This document shows positions 17,457-25,120 of a DNA stretch of 54,131 bases, in pieces. The stretch lies in the NCBI GenBank assembly GCA_024654125.1, contig JANLIC010000223.1, forward strand, positions 1-54,131. Reading direction: 5' to 3'. The notes under the pieces were generated by a model that saw only the letters and a list, made by a program, of their open reading frames with translations, ran no database searches and was not told the DNA's origin. The translations under genes and the position numbers were made by a program. The first letter of the stretch is position 1. Every line of letters starts with the position of its first letter. This DNA comes from Sulfuricaulis sp. (GTDB lineage Bacteria > Pseudomonadota > Gammaproteobacteria > Acidiferrobacterales > Sulfurifustaceae).

Positions 17457-17566
17457 CGAATCTTCTCCGCATAGAGCACGATACGATACCCTGCCAGCCG
17501 GGCCGCGCCAAGAAGAACGAGGATTGCTCCTACATACGCGAGCAGATCTACGAGAATATTGATCAT
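17453..17566 (-). CDS. Tiny single-pass membrane protein at the head of the glycan block
   Basis: 37 aa, beginning MINILVDLLAYVGAILVLLG. One hydrophobic segment covers residues 3-20 and a basic tail follows. ATGA overlaps exist at both ends (with the head-tail adaptor upstream and the glycosyltransferase downstream), and GTAATAGG precedes the start. The perfect junctions argue for translation. It could anchor the transferases to the membrane (inference). Confidence 0.55.
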   Translation of the reverse strand: MINILVDLLAYVGAILVLLGAARLAGYRIVLYAEKIR

Positions 17567-17946
17567 CCTATTACGATCTCCGTCGCAATCGGGTGCGTAG
17601 TGCCAGCGTCCACGAATCCACGAATGTCGAGCAGCGGCCCAGTGTCACCGTCCGGTAGCGTGAACTTGTCGTTGTTGTCGATGCCCGCGCCGCCGGTCGC
17701 AGCCACCACGGCCGCGATGTCGAGCAGCGTGATCGTCGCCCGAGAGACGGTCAGGATGCCTTCCTGCGTCCGCACCTGCTTGCTCACGTAGTCAACGATG
17801 GCGCGCAATGAAACGGCTGCGGCATAGGTCGGCGTGCCATACCCGTCGCTGCCGGTGTAGCGCTCATACGTCACGGTCGCCTGGAGAGGCTTCGTGACCT
17901 CATCGGCAATTTTTACCGCGCTACGAACGACGTCAAGGAGGCTCAT
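17563..17946 (-). CDS. Head completion/head-tail connector protein
   Basis: 127 aa from ATG 17946, which overlaps the stop of a 38-aa gene. YERYTGSDGYGTPTYAAAVSLRAIVD and a beta-rich remainder fit small neck proteins of the head-tail stopper class. It lies after the adaptor gene, as expected. A longer frame to 18012 exists but would run across the small gene, so the coupled start is preferred. Confidence 0.6.
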   Translation of the reverse strand: MSLLDVVRSAVKIADEVTKPLQATVTYERYTGSDGYGTPTYAAAVSLRAIVDYVSKQVRTQEGILTVSRATITLLDIAAVVAATGGAGIDNNDKFTLPDGDTGPLLDIRGFVDAGTTHPIATEIVIG

Positions 17947-18059
17947 GCCCGTCCTACTTGCCTCATCGACGCAAGCAGCACATCGTATGCCCAAACGATG
18001 AGCCAATCGCAACGATACGCGGCTTGCACCCGATTCAGTTCTGCTTCTTTAAGTGTCAT
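17943..18059 (-). CDS. 38-aa coupled small protein
   Basis: MTLKEAELNRVQAAYRCDWL is followed by a hydrophobic IVWAYDVLLASM. It has ATGA overlaps with the adaptor upstream and the connector downstream, so it is very probably translated. It resembles no family I know. It may be a small neck component, or a coupling peptide that keeps ribosomes on the message. Confidence 0.5.
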   Translation of the reverse strand: MTLKEAELNRVQAAYRCDWLIVWAYDVLLASMRQVGRA

Positions 18060-18838
18060 GACACCACGTCAAACTGCGCCCGCAGCGCGGGCTCCACGAG
18101 TTCATCGGTGAACCACGACTGCGGCCCGAGGTTCAGCACCGCGTCAGGCAGCACGTGCCGATCGATGGCGTCCTTGAACGTCACGGCCACGCTGCCCGCC
18201 TTGACCGACTTGATGCCCCCGACGATGACCGCGCTGTCCAGCGTCGTGTCCGCCATGAGGAGCTGCCCAGCCAGCTCCGACTCCATGTCCTTGAGCGCCT
18301 GCGGGATCCAGCTCACCTTGCCGGCCGTGCCGGCGGTCGTGACCGCGACGGGAATCGAGAACTTGGTCGTCGAGATCACAGTGATCGTGTGCGTCCCGTC
18401 GATGACCGGCACGCTGTCGGAGTCCGTAATGAACACGCTGTCCCCGGTCGTCCTGCCATGCTTCACGGCCGTCGTTATGACCGTCGGGCTCGCCACCGTG
18501 TTTCCGGAGATCGATACGTCCAGAGAGTTCCCGTTCTTGTCGAACATGCCCACGCGCGGCCAGGCCAAACGCTGCGTCGCACTTGCCGGCGACCCTGTCC
18601 ATTGACGGCTCGTGTAGTAATACTGCTGCGGGCTCTGCTCCTTGCACAGCGTCCGATGGGGCAGCGCCATCGCGTCGAGCACGCGGGTGGCCATGATGAG
18701 CGCGCGGATCGACGCGTCGCCGCTCGCGACCCACGGCGTGGCCAGCGGGACGCGCTCGTCCATATAAACATTTGCCTCAGCCAACGTTTCATATGAATTC
18801 GCATCCGCCGCTCCGACTGTAGCAATTAAGGTCGGCAT
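18056..18838 (-). CDS. Head-tail adaptor, DnaT-like family, with an inserted beta domain
   Basis: 260 aa. The N-terminus (ADANSYETLAEANVYMDERV, then a stretch of helices ending QRLAWPRVGM) matches the phage DnaT-like/head-tail connector family, which binds the portal. Between about residues 105 and 170 there is a Thr/Val-rich insertion (ISGNTVASPTVITTAV...) that looks like a small beta domain interrupting the helical fold. The helical C-terminal part then resumes (IPQALKDMESELAGQLL). Relatives are often 150-200 aa, so the insertion explains the greater length. Confidence 0.7.
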   Translation of the reverse strand: MPTLIATVGAADANSYETLAEANVYMDERVPLATPWVASGDASIRALIMATRVLDAMALPHRTLCKEQSPQQYYYTSRQWTGSPASATQRLAWPRVGMFDKNGNSLDVSISGNTVASPTVITTAVKHGRTTGDSVFITDSDSVPVIDGTHTITVISTTKFSIPVAVTTAGTAGKVSWIPQALKDMESELAGQLLMADTTLDSAVIVGGIKSVKAGSVAVTFKDAIDRHVLPDAVLNLGPQSWFTDELVEPALRAQFDVVS

Positions 18839-19056
18839 CTGCGCATCCTCTTCGCCAACTTGCCATTGATCTTAGGCCGCACGCGCCTGATGGACCCGTC
18901 GGCTGTTCGGACGTATCTCTCACGGTCGAGCGTCCTGAACGTCCAATTGCCGTTCACGTCGCGCTTTTCGACGGGCACGAAGCACCGCCAGAGAGGATCT
19001 ACGGATGGTTGTCGGACGGTGGCCTCAGCCTTACCGTCTTTGTGTTGAGCATCCAT
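18826..19056 (-). CDS. Small basic protein after the major capsid gene
   Basis: 76 aa from ATG 19056, with GGGGAGGA six bases before it. The C-terminal half is strongly basic (RTADGSIRRVRPKINGKLAKRMRR). It overlaps the adaptor start by 13 bases. Its position suggests a head-interior or DNA-binding minor head protein. Function unknown. Confidence 0.6.
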   Translation of the reverse strand: MDAQHKDGKAEATVRQPSVDPLWRCFVPVEKRDVNGNWTFRTLDRERYVRTADGSIRRVRPKINGKLAKRMRRCRP

Positions 19057-19111
19057 GTCAATCCTCCCCGGCGGTTCCGGTGAAGCCCCCGCGTTCAAGG
19101 GGGCCTTATCC

Positions 19112-20185
19112 CTACGCGATGGTCCCGACACAGATCCCGCTCTTGCTGTCGTAGTCCGAACGGACGCGCGGGATCATGATCGCCATCACGAGGTTGTGGA
19201 ATGTGAACCCGTCGAGCGACGTGTACGGGATCACGGTCGGCTTCTGCCCGACCACCATGTCGACGACGTCCGACGTCATCTGCACGAGGACGACCTTCGC
19301 CGCGGGCATGAGGTCAGCGGTGCGGATCGCCTGAAGACCTTCGAGCTTCGCCAGGCGCTCCTTGATGGTCAACCCGCGCGATGGGTTGGTCGTGTCGTAG
19401 TCGGAATCGAGGTAGCCTCCGACCGTGGTGTTGACGTACAGGCGATACGGCCCGTACTTCTTGTTGGCCTGCAGCAGGACGATCATCGCCTGCACGTCTG
19501 CGAGGATGGACGTGCCGACCGGCGTAGCGTCCCACGTTGCCGTCGCCAGCGCCTTCGTCGCCGCGTTCGTCGCATTGACGATGCCCGGCGCCTTGTAGCC
19601 GGCCACCTGGAGGTCCTGACCGTCGATGGTCGTCGCCCCGTTGATGGCTGCATCCTCGACCGCCTCGTTCACCGAGCGCGTGCACTGCTTGATGAGCGAG
19701 GTGTCGAGCGGGAGGCCGACCCGCTGCGACATCCGCAGCGTGCGGATGTCCAGCGAGAAGTTGTCGGTCGTGAGGTAGATCGGCAGCCGGTCCTCGAGCA
19801 CGGCCGGCAGCTTGTTCTCGCCGCGCGCCGACGGCGACATGGTCCGCTGCGCCGCCCCCACCTTGTTGCTCTTGTTCCACGCGAGCTGCGTGATGCTGAG
19901 CGGATCGGTGAGGTTGTAGGTGAGCCCGGCGGCCATGATGTCGGCCGCGAACGTCAGGCGCTCCAGCCCGACTTCCACGACCGCGGTGTCCAGCACGAGC
20001 TGGGAGCGCTCGGGCAGGGGCGCCAGCGCGCGGAACCCGCCGCCGTCCGCGGCGATCATGGCCTCCATCGCGCGGAAGCCCGGGCCGCGCATGTTGGGGA
20101 TCGTCAGGCCGCCCGGTTCCATCATGGCCCGCTCGATCACGTTCGTCAACTGGGTTTCCCCGGTTGTCCTCTTGTCGTCGTGCAT
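19112..20185 (-). CDS. Major capsid protein (HK97 fold, encapsulin/linocin-like)
   Basis: 357 aa, with GGAGG nine bases upstream of the ATG. It follows protease/scaffold and decoration genes, the standard order. The N-terminus (about 60 residues) may be a removable scaffold-like arm. The body carries ADGGGFRALAPLPERSQLVLD and later YGPYRLYVNTTVGGYLD. The C-terminal PRVRSDYDSKSGICVGT resembles the end of encapsulin/linocin M18-type capsid proteins, where an axial-domain strand carries a DY and a GI/C motif. It forms the icosahedral shell. Confidence 0.85.
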   Translation of the reverse strand: MHDDKRTTGETQLTNVIERAMMEPGGLTIPNMRGPGFRAMEAMIAADGGGFRALAPLPERSQLVLDTAVVEVGLERLTFAADIMAAGLTYNLTDPLSITQLAWNKSNKVGAAQRTMSPSARGENKLPAVLEDRLPIYLTTDNFSLDIRTLRMSQRVGLPLDTSLIKQCTRSVNEAVEDAAINGATTIDGQDLQVAGYKAPGIVNATNAATKALATATWDATPVGTSILADVQAMIVLLQANKKYGPYRLYVNTTVGGYLDSDYDTTNPSRGLTIKERLAKLEGLQAIRTADLMPAAKVVLVQMTSDVVDMVVGQKPTVIPYTSLDGFTFHNLVMAIMIPRVRSDYDSKSGICVGTIA

Positions 20186-20245
20186 GTCGTTTCCTCCTGA
20201 CGCGTCCTGTGCGTCGATTCCTGAGCCGTCAGCAGCGTCAGGGAA

Positions 20246-20686
20246 CTAGATGACCTCGACGCGGATGCGCGTCAGCACGGTCACGTTCGCCTTCGTCTCC
20301 AGCGCCTGGAACAGCTTCACGCCGGCAGCGTACACGCGCAACGTGCCGTCGCCCGCCGACTCCAGGTTGTCGCCGTACGCGATGTTCTGGCCGGACGCGA
20401 TGAACATCCACGCGTTCGAGCCCATGCCCAACTCCGCGACCTCGACGAGATCGTTGATCGCGTAATCGTCGTCGACGTCCTTGTTCAACATCGACTGCTC
20501 GCACGCCACGGCCCGCTGCCCGTCGCCGGCCGCCGTGCTGTGCTTCTGCCACTGCCATACGCCCGCCGTGTTCACGCGCTCGACGAGGTGACCCGGCGTG
20601 ATGGCGGCCTTCGCCCCCATGTCGTTGATGACCGTGCGCGGTCCACCCAGCCAGATCGTGCCGGGATCGCTTCGAGTGATCGTCAT
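20246..20686 (-). CDS. Head decoration/stabilisation protein
   Basis: 146 aa, with AGGAGG six to seven bases before the ATG. It begins MTITRSDPGTIWLGGPRTVI, has an ITPGHLVER segment and ends in beta-rich VLTRIRVEVI. Small beta proteins in this place between scaffold and capsid genes bind the outside of the shell (lambda gpD or DUF2190-like). The exact family is not certain. Confidence 0.65.
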   Translation of the reverse strand: MTITRSDPGTIWLGGPRTVINDMGAKAAITPGHLVERVNTAGVWQWQKHSTAAGDGQRAVACEQSMLNKDVDDDYAINDLVEVAELGMGSNAWMFIASGQNIAYGDNLESAGDGTLRVYAAGVKLFQALETKANVTVLTRIRVEVI

Positions 20687-20743
20687 GCTCGTTCCTCCTG
20701 ACGGCCAACTGCCGTCCGCTTCTGTTCCGTTGACCGCCGGGGA

Positions 20744-21283
20744 CTAGTTCACGCCCCGGAGCGCCTTGAGCCCCTTCTCGTACGGGTCGGGCGGCACGAA
20801 GTCCTCGCCCGCGTTCCGCGGCATCGGGACGCCGCGTCCGCTGAAGTCCGGCGTCTCGACCTTGGCGAACGCCGCGAGCGTCCTCAGCTCGTCGAGCGGC
20901 TTGGCGTTGAGCTGCTCCTCGGTGAGCACCGACGCCGACTTGAGCTGCGCGACGAGCGCCGTCTTCGTCGCCGCGTCCTGCGCCTTCCGCTCCTCGACGA
21001 GCGTGCGGATGCTTACGGGCGCCGACTTGAGGTACTCGTCCTCGGTCGGCACGTGCTCGGCCGCGGCCTTGAGCTTCGCCTCGGCCTCGGCCGCCTTCGT
21101 CTCGGCCGCGGTCTTGGCGTCCGCCGCCGCCTTCAGATCGTCGTTGAGCTTCTTGCGCCCCTCGCCCTCCGCGACGAACGCATCGAGCCGCGCCTCGTCG
21201 AAGCCCTCCAGGGCCTTGACGTCCGCCGCCGTGAACCCGGTGCACGGGCACTCAATGAGTGCCTTGATCTTGTCTGCTTTCAT
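20744..21283 (-). CDS. Internal in-frame scaffold protein (short form)
   Basis: An ATG at residue 623 (MKADKIKALIECP) has a perfect AGGAGG five bases upstream. It gives a 179-aa acidic, helical protein equivalent to a stand-alone scaffold. The lambda Nu3 scaffold is produced from an internal start of the protease gene in the same way. Expected role: internal core on which the capsid protein polymerises. Confidence 0.55.
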   Translation of the reverse strand: MKADKIKALIECPCTGFTAADVKALEGFDEARLDAFVAEGEGRKKLNDDLKAAADAKTAAETKAAEAEAKLKAAAEHVPTEDEYLKSAPVSIRTLVEERKAQDAATKTALVAQLKSASVLTEEQLNAKPLDELRTLAAFAKVETPDFSGRGVPMPRNAGEDFVPPDPYEKGLKALRGVN

Positions 21284-21916
21284 TGTGTCCTCCTCGACGG
21301 CGGAATCGCCGTCTGACTCCGCCGCCTTCAACACGCCCGACCCACCGCAGGCCGGACAATCTGACTGGTGATCGTCCTCTTTCATTTGCCCGAGGCCTCC
21401 GCAGGTAGGGCACTCAACCGCCGCCGCGTATCTGTCGCACGCTGCCCCAAGCGCGACGCTGTGGTCGTGGACCGTCTGGATCATCTTCAGGTCCGACGCC
21501 GAGTTGCGCGCGCCGAGCGCCGCCCTGAGCGCCTCCATGTAGCGCGGGTCGGACGGCTCCGGGAGGTCCGGCGTAAGCGCCCTCGCCGCCATCGACTGCA
21601 CCGAGAGCAGGCCGGACGTCGCGGCGGCGATGAGAGAGCACAATGCCTCGAGCCGCGCGCGCTCGACCTCGGTCTCGGCCTCCTCCTGGGCCGGCGTCTG
21701 CGTCGGGTCGTCCGTTTCGTCCGCGATCAGGTCGTCGATCAACCCGGACGCCTCCCCGATGGCCTCGGACGCGCGCTCCAGCTCGGACCGCATCGCCTCG
21801 TAGCTGATCAGCTCGGCGGCCTCCTCGCTGGCCTGCTGCTCGGGCGTGTCGCCGGGCCGCGCGGCGCGGAACGCCGACACGAGCGCCTTCATGCGGTCCT
21901 TCAGGTTCTTTTTCAT
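20744..21916 (-). CDS. Internal in-frame product of the protease-scaffold gene (long form)
   Basis: An ATG at residue 412 of the fusion (MKKNLKDRMKALVSAF) is preceded by GAGGAG with seven-base spacing. Translation from it would give a 390-aa scaffold form with the zinc knuckles but without the protease. The start follows directly after a basic segment (KAGHRIPRSAS), a plausible domain boundary. Evidence is the ribosome binding site only. Confidence 0.4.
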   Translation of the reverse strand: MKKNLKDRMKALVSAFRAARPGDTPEQQASEEAAELISYEAMRSELERASEAIGEASGLIDDLIADETDDPTQTPAQEEAETEVERARLEALCSLIAAATSGLLSVQSMAARALTPDLPEPSDPRYMEALRAALGARNSASDLKMIQTVHDHSVALGAACDRYAAAVECPTCGGLGQMKEDDHQSDCPACGGSGVLKAAESDGDSAVEEDTMKADKIKALIECPCTGFTAADVKALEGFDEARLDAFVAEGEGRKKLNDDLKAAADAKTAAETKAAEAEAKLKAAAEHVPTEDEYLKSAPVSIRTLVEERKAQDAATKTALVAQLKSASVLTEEQLNAKPLDELRTLAAFAKVETPDFSGRGVPMPRNAGEDFVPPDPYEKGLKALRGVN

Positions 21917-23149
21917 CGATGCGCTCCTCGGAATGCGGTGCCCCGCCTTGCGCGCCTTCGAGATGTTGATCGCGTGCTCCTGGCGCTTGGCGGATTCCTC
22001 ACTGTCGTGCGTGCCGAGCTTCTTGCTGCCGTCCTGCGAGTAGAGGATCCACTGGTCGCCCTCACGGCGAACAACGCAGGTGCGGAACTCCTCTGTCCCG
22101 CCACCGGGACCGCCGAGTGTCCTCAACTCATGGTGAAAGGCTTCAAACTGCAACGGAGGAAGCCCACGTTTACTTCTGTCCATCTCAACAGTCGCTGTAG
22201 GAATATGAACGCTTGCGCCCTCATACTGTCGAGTGCGCTTTCCAGAGACCTTAGTGTGGGTCACCTTATCTGCGTTGCTGTGCGGATTAACGATCTTTAC
22301 TCTACCTGAACCCCGAAACTTACCATCAGCGGAATTCCCATCAAACTGAGCGGGAGCATCCTTCGAAAAACCTGTCACTCCACTTCCCGTCCCGCTTGTG
22401 AACTCTCCCGACGTCGGATCGTGGTACGGGTTGCCACCCGCGAGTGCTTCCAGCCCGCCGTCCGTCACCTCGTATGCCTCAGCCGCGCGATGCGCCCCAC
22501 AGCCGTCGCTGATCGAACAAGCCCCTTTTGAATTTGCGAGCATCGCAATGTGATCCGGCTGAAGCATTGACCACACAGCAGAAAACTTCCGCCCGCCATG
22601 CTCACCAGCGCGCAGCTCAGTTTGTACGAAGCAGCCCACGCTGACTTCGCACGGGGTTCCCGCGCGCAATGACTCCAAAAACTTCGCGCCGCCGATCTGC
22701 TCTGCACGCCCTTCGTCGATCATGGCGTCGAGGCACAGCTTGTTCTTCTCGATGCGTGGCTTAGACACCGTGCCCAGCCCGTGGCGCTCCAACACCTCGG
22801 GGCTGTTCGCAGAGATTTGGCGACCGTCCTTCACGGGGTGCCCCCAAACGACCGGCTTGCCGTCCCACTCATTCGGTGCGCGTGACAGCGTCGTGATCGG
22901 AACCAACTCCGCAACAGAGCTGTTCACGGCATGTATGACAAGGTCACCAACCAGCGCGACGACGGGTACGACGAGCGTTGGACGGCCTTGATAGTCCAAT
23001 GCCGTGCGGACCTGGCCGGTCGTGCCTTGTAGATGGCGGAGTTCGGTCATGCCGTCTCCTCTTTCTCCTGCGCCTTCAGCGTTGTATCCATCGAGCACGC
23101 GGTTCTCCGCACGCTCAATCAGCCGGTGATAGTGTTCAGCGTAATCCAC
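20744..23149 (-). CDS. Prohead protease (DUF2213 type) fused to scaffold
   Basis: 801 aa from GTG 23149; ATG 23050 (residue 34) has a better Shine-Dalgarno (GAGGAG) and may be the true start. Residues 34-250 match DUF2213 phage proteases (RPTLVVPVVALVGDLV, GKPVVWGHPVKDG, EVSVGCF). This is followed by GNPYHDPTSGEFTSG, a linker type shared with the neighbouring head proteins, and a short HELRTLGGPGGG segment. The middle is long and helical, with a CPTCGGLGQ...CPACGGSG zinc-knuckle pair at about residues 580-610. The last 180 residues are a typical charged, alanine-rich scaffold (AAETKAAEAEAKLKAA). Protease and scaffold in one gene resemble the lambda C/Nu3 arrangement, and two internal starts support that. 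Confidence 0.8.
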   Translation of the reverse strand: MDYAEHYHRLIERAENRVLDGYNAEGAGERGDGMTELRHLQGTTGQVRTALDYQGRPTLVVPVVALVGDLVIHAVNSSVAELVPITTLSRAPNEWDGKPVVWGHPVKDGRQISANSPEVLERHGLGTVSKPRIEKNKLCLDAMIDEGRAEQIGGAKFLESLRAGTPCEVSVGCFVQTELRAGEHGGRKFSAVWSMLQPDHIAMLANSKGACSISDGCGAHRAAEAYEVTDGGLEALAGGNPYHDPTSGEFTSGTGSGVTGFSKDAPAQFDGNSADGKFRGSGRVKIVNPHSNADKVTHTKVSGKRTRQYEGASVHIPTATVEMDRSKRGLPPLQFEAFHHELRTLGGPGGGTEEFRTCVVRREGDQWILYSQDGSKKLGTHDSEESAKRQEHAINISKARKAGHRIPRSASMKKNLKDRMKALVSAFRAARPGDTPEQQASEEAAELISYEAMRSELERASEAIGEASGLIDDLIADETDDPTQTPAQEEAETEVERARLEALCSLIAAATSGLLSVQSMAARALTPDLPEPSDPRYMEALRAALGARNSASDLKMIQTVHDHSVALGAACDRYAAAVECPTCGGLGQMKEDDHQSDCPACGGSGVLKAAESDGDSAVEEDTMKADKIKALIECPCTGFTAADVKALEGFDEARLDAFVAEGEGRKKLNDDLKAAADAKTAAETKAAEAEAKLKAAAEHVPTEDEYLKSAPVSIRTLVEERKAQDAATKTALVAQLKSASVLTEEQLNAKPLDELRTLAAFAKVETPDFSGRGVPMPRNAGEDFVPPDPYEKGLKALRGVN

Positions 23150-23256
23150 TATGCTACTCCATCACGGGGCACGACGAGGTGCTCGCGGCCGTCGAGGACC
23201 TCCGTGCGCGGCTTCGCGGTCGCGCCGAGCAGGTGCAGGAGCCTCATGTCGTTCAT
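23149..23256 (-). CDS. 35-aa peptide resembling the start of the DUF2213 protease
   Basis: It starts at ATG 23256, overlapping the preceding stop (TGATG), and its TAG overlaps the GTG of the protease gene. The sequence contains RTEVLDGREHLVVPRDGV, which is similar to RTALDYQGRPTLVVPVVALV near the start of the downstream protease. It is either a degenerate duplicated 5' end of that gene or a real coupling peptide. Confidence 0.4.
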   Translation of the reverse strand: MNDMRLLHLLGATAKPRTEVLDGREHLVVPRDGVA

Positions 23257-23513
23257 CAGGATTCCCTCATGCCACAATCCGGTTCGATGACCTCGAGGGC
23301 GACGGGCTGGAGCGGGTGGCCGAAGGTCAGGACCCACAGGCGCACGCGCCCGCCGCACATCAGCCGCGTCAACTCCTCGGCCGTCGGCTCCCACTCGGTC
23401 ATCACCGTGCCTGCCTCATCCACGGACGCCGGCAGCGGCACGTACTGCGGCTGGTTCGCGGCGAAGATGACCAGCTCCGCGCCCTCCTGGATTTCCGGCT
23501 GCACCGGCGTCAT
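23256..23513 (-). CDS. Hypothetical protein in the head module
   Basis: 85 aa, beginning MTPVQPEIQEGAELVIFAAN. It is acidic at the N-terminus, with a TEWEPTAEELTRLMCGGRVRLWVLTFGHPLQPVAL segment typical of small phage proteins found next to head genes. ATGA overlap upstream, TGATG downstream. Function unknown. Confidence 0.6.
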   Translation of the reverse strand: MTPVQPEIQEGAELVIFAANQPQYVPLPASVDEAGTVMTEWEPTAEELTRLMCGGRVRLWVLTFGHPLQPVALEVIEPDCGMRES

Positions 23514-23665
23514 GCTTCCTCCACTCCGAAAGATGAGAGCCGCCGCAGGTTCGCGCCCTTGGATTGCGTACCGCTTCTCGCGGTCCAGGTGACGTCGGAC
23601 GTATCCGATACTTTGCCCTGTGCGCCCGTCGATTCGGGGACGGCGGCTCTCGGCTTCTCGATCAT
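23510..23665 (-). CDS. 51-aa small protein between MuF-like and head genes
   Basis: It starts at ATG 23665, overlapping the MuF-gene stop, and its TGA overlaps the next ATG. The composition is polar, rich in Ser, Thr and Arg, without hydrophobic core, and probably disordered. No family is recognised. The two perfect four-base overlaps are the main evidence that it is a gene. Confidence 0.5.
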   Translation of the reverse strand: MIEKPRAAVPESTGAQGKVSDTSDVTWTARSGTQSKGANLRRLSSFGVEEA

Positions 23666-25119
23666 CCTACGATCCCTTCCGTACACCGGCAGTTGGGATG
23701 CAACGTCGGTCCTGCGCCACCGTTCAACGGGTATTCACCGTTCAGCGTCCGCGTCTTGCCGTCCAACTCGGTGCACTGCTCGCACGCGCCGGACGTCGCA
23801 ATCCAGGCCACGATCGCCGTGTCGTCGAGCAGCCCCTTCTCCTGCGCCTGATCCCAAAGCTGGCGCTGTCCCTCGTTGGCGGCGAGCATCGCTTCACTGC
23901 GAGCGATGAGCCGAGCCCGCGCCTCGTCGCCCACGGCCTTCAGCACGTCGTCGAACAGCGTCCGCAAATCGCCCTCCAGCATGGCGCGCTCGACCGCGTC
24001 CTTGATGGCCTGCTCCGAAGTCGCGCTCAGGCCGTCGGCCAGCTCGGCGGCGTGCTCCGCGGCCCAGGCCGCGGCGGCCTCGTTCTCGGCGTCGAACTGT
24101 AGCTCGAAGATGCCGATCTTCTTCGGGGCCTTGGCGGAGCGGAGGTCTTCGCCCGCCCGCAACGCAAGCTCCTCAGTATCCACCACCACCAGCGCCGGGA
24201 ACGAGGTCGCGCCGATCAACTTAAGCGCGTCGAACCGATGGCCACCCTCCAAAATGTACGGTCCCTTCGGGCTCGCGTCGAACACCACAATTAGCGGCGT
24301 GATGGTCTTGCTCTGCTTGATCTCTTCGGCGAGCGCCTGGACCTGAGTCTCTTCGGTTGCTAAGTAGAAGCTCGGTTTGCCATTGTCCTCGAACTCCGAG
24401 ACCTTCACCTCTCGAACACCGTCGAGAACCTCGTAGTCCGTGAGGCTCGCACTAATCGAAGACATGTTGGGTATGTCCGGTCCAAACTCGTCATCAAAGC
24501 CGGGGATCTCACGGCCGTCTACGACGGCCCCCGCGACCGGGAACCTGCTGTTCAGCGTGCTCATCGAGATGCCGGCGGCGGAACCTCCGACTTCACCGGG
24601 GCGGCCGGCGTGCCCGAAGTTGCCGGAGCCGGGGCCGCCCGCGGCCCTCAGCTTCCGTAGCGCCGCCGCGCCGGCCCCGCCGCCGGCGGCCAGCGCCTTC
24701 CGTAGCGCCGAAGGCAGTACGTCGAGGAGCGCGGCGCGCACGGCCTCCGCCGCGCCGGCCATCGCGCGGCGCGCGGCAGTCGGGTTCCCCGCGGCGCGCA
24801 GCGCGTCCCGGTCCACGGCCCGCCGGCCCATCGCGAAGGCGTACCGGACGGCGACCTCGATCTTCGGCTCGTGGAAATTGGCGGCACGGTGAAGGGGCGT
24901 GTCCTCGCGGCCGAGATCGGTGAGGGCCTTGAACCCCTCCTCGAGCGCATCGGAGATCTCATGCACGCCGGCGGGCCACTCCTTCACATGGACGCCATCG
25001 ACGAGGGCGTTGCCGGCGAGACTGACCACGACGTCCTCGTGCATGTCCCGCGGCATCTGTCGCGAGCCGATGACGGTCGCCCCAGTCTCGCCGTCTCGCT
25101 TGAGTAGTACGAAAGGCAT
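23662..25119 (-). CDS. MuF-like minor head protein with an embedded ParB-like domain
   Basis: 485 aa. Residues 1-160 are an N-terminal, mostly helical head-binding part. Residues 161-180 are the linker GGPGSGNFGHAGRPGEVGGS. Residues 235-315 look like a ParB/sulfiredoxin-type nucleotide-binding fold, with EGGHRFDALKLIGATSFPAL carrying the GxHR motif. Residues 340-485 are the Mu gpF/SPP1 gp7 domain, with CEQC (446-449) and HPNCRC (474-479). In MuF proteins the last part attaches the protein to the portal inside the capsid. ParB-like domains can be CTPases or nucleases. Together with the next gene it looks like packaged effector machinery. Confidence 0.8.
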   Translation of the reverse strand: MPFVLLKRDGETGATVIGSRQMPRDMHEDVVVSLAGNALVDGVHVKEWPAGVHEISDALEEGFKALTDLGREDTPLHRAANFHEPKIEVAVRYAFAMGRRAVDRDALRAAGNPTAARRAMAGAAEAVRAALLDVLPSALRKALAAGGGAGAAALRKLRAAGGPGSGNFGHAGRPGEVGGSAAGISMSTLNSRFPVAGAVVDGREIPGFDDEFGPDIPNMSSISASLTDYEVLDGVREVKVSEFEDNGKPSFYLATEETQVQALAEEIKQSKTITPLIVVFDASPKGPYILEGGHRFDALKLIGATSFPALVVVDTEELALRAGEDLRSAKAPKKIGIFELQFDAENEAAAAWAAEHAAELADGLSATSEQAIKDAVERAMLEGDLRTLFDDVLKAVGDEARARLIARSEAMLAANEGQRQLWDQAQEKGLLDDTAIVAWIATSGACEQCTELDGKTRTLNGEYPLNGGAGPTLHPNCRCTEGIVG

Positions 25120-25120
25120 C

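Noticed and set aside
19055-20200. Plus-strand open frame opposite the major capsid gene
   Set aside because: Composition is that of antisense of a GC-rich gene, with no motif or ribosome binding site.
20238-21251. Second minus-strand frame across the scaffold and decoration genes
   Set aside because: Low-complexity Gly/Arg sequence in another frame of two clear genes.
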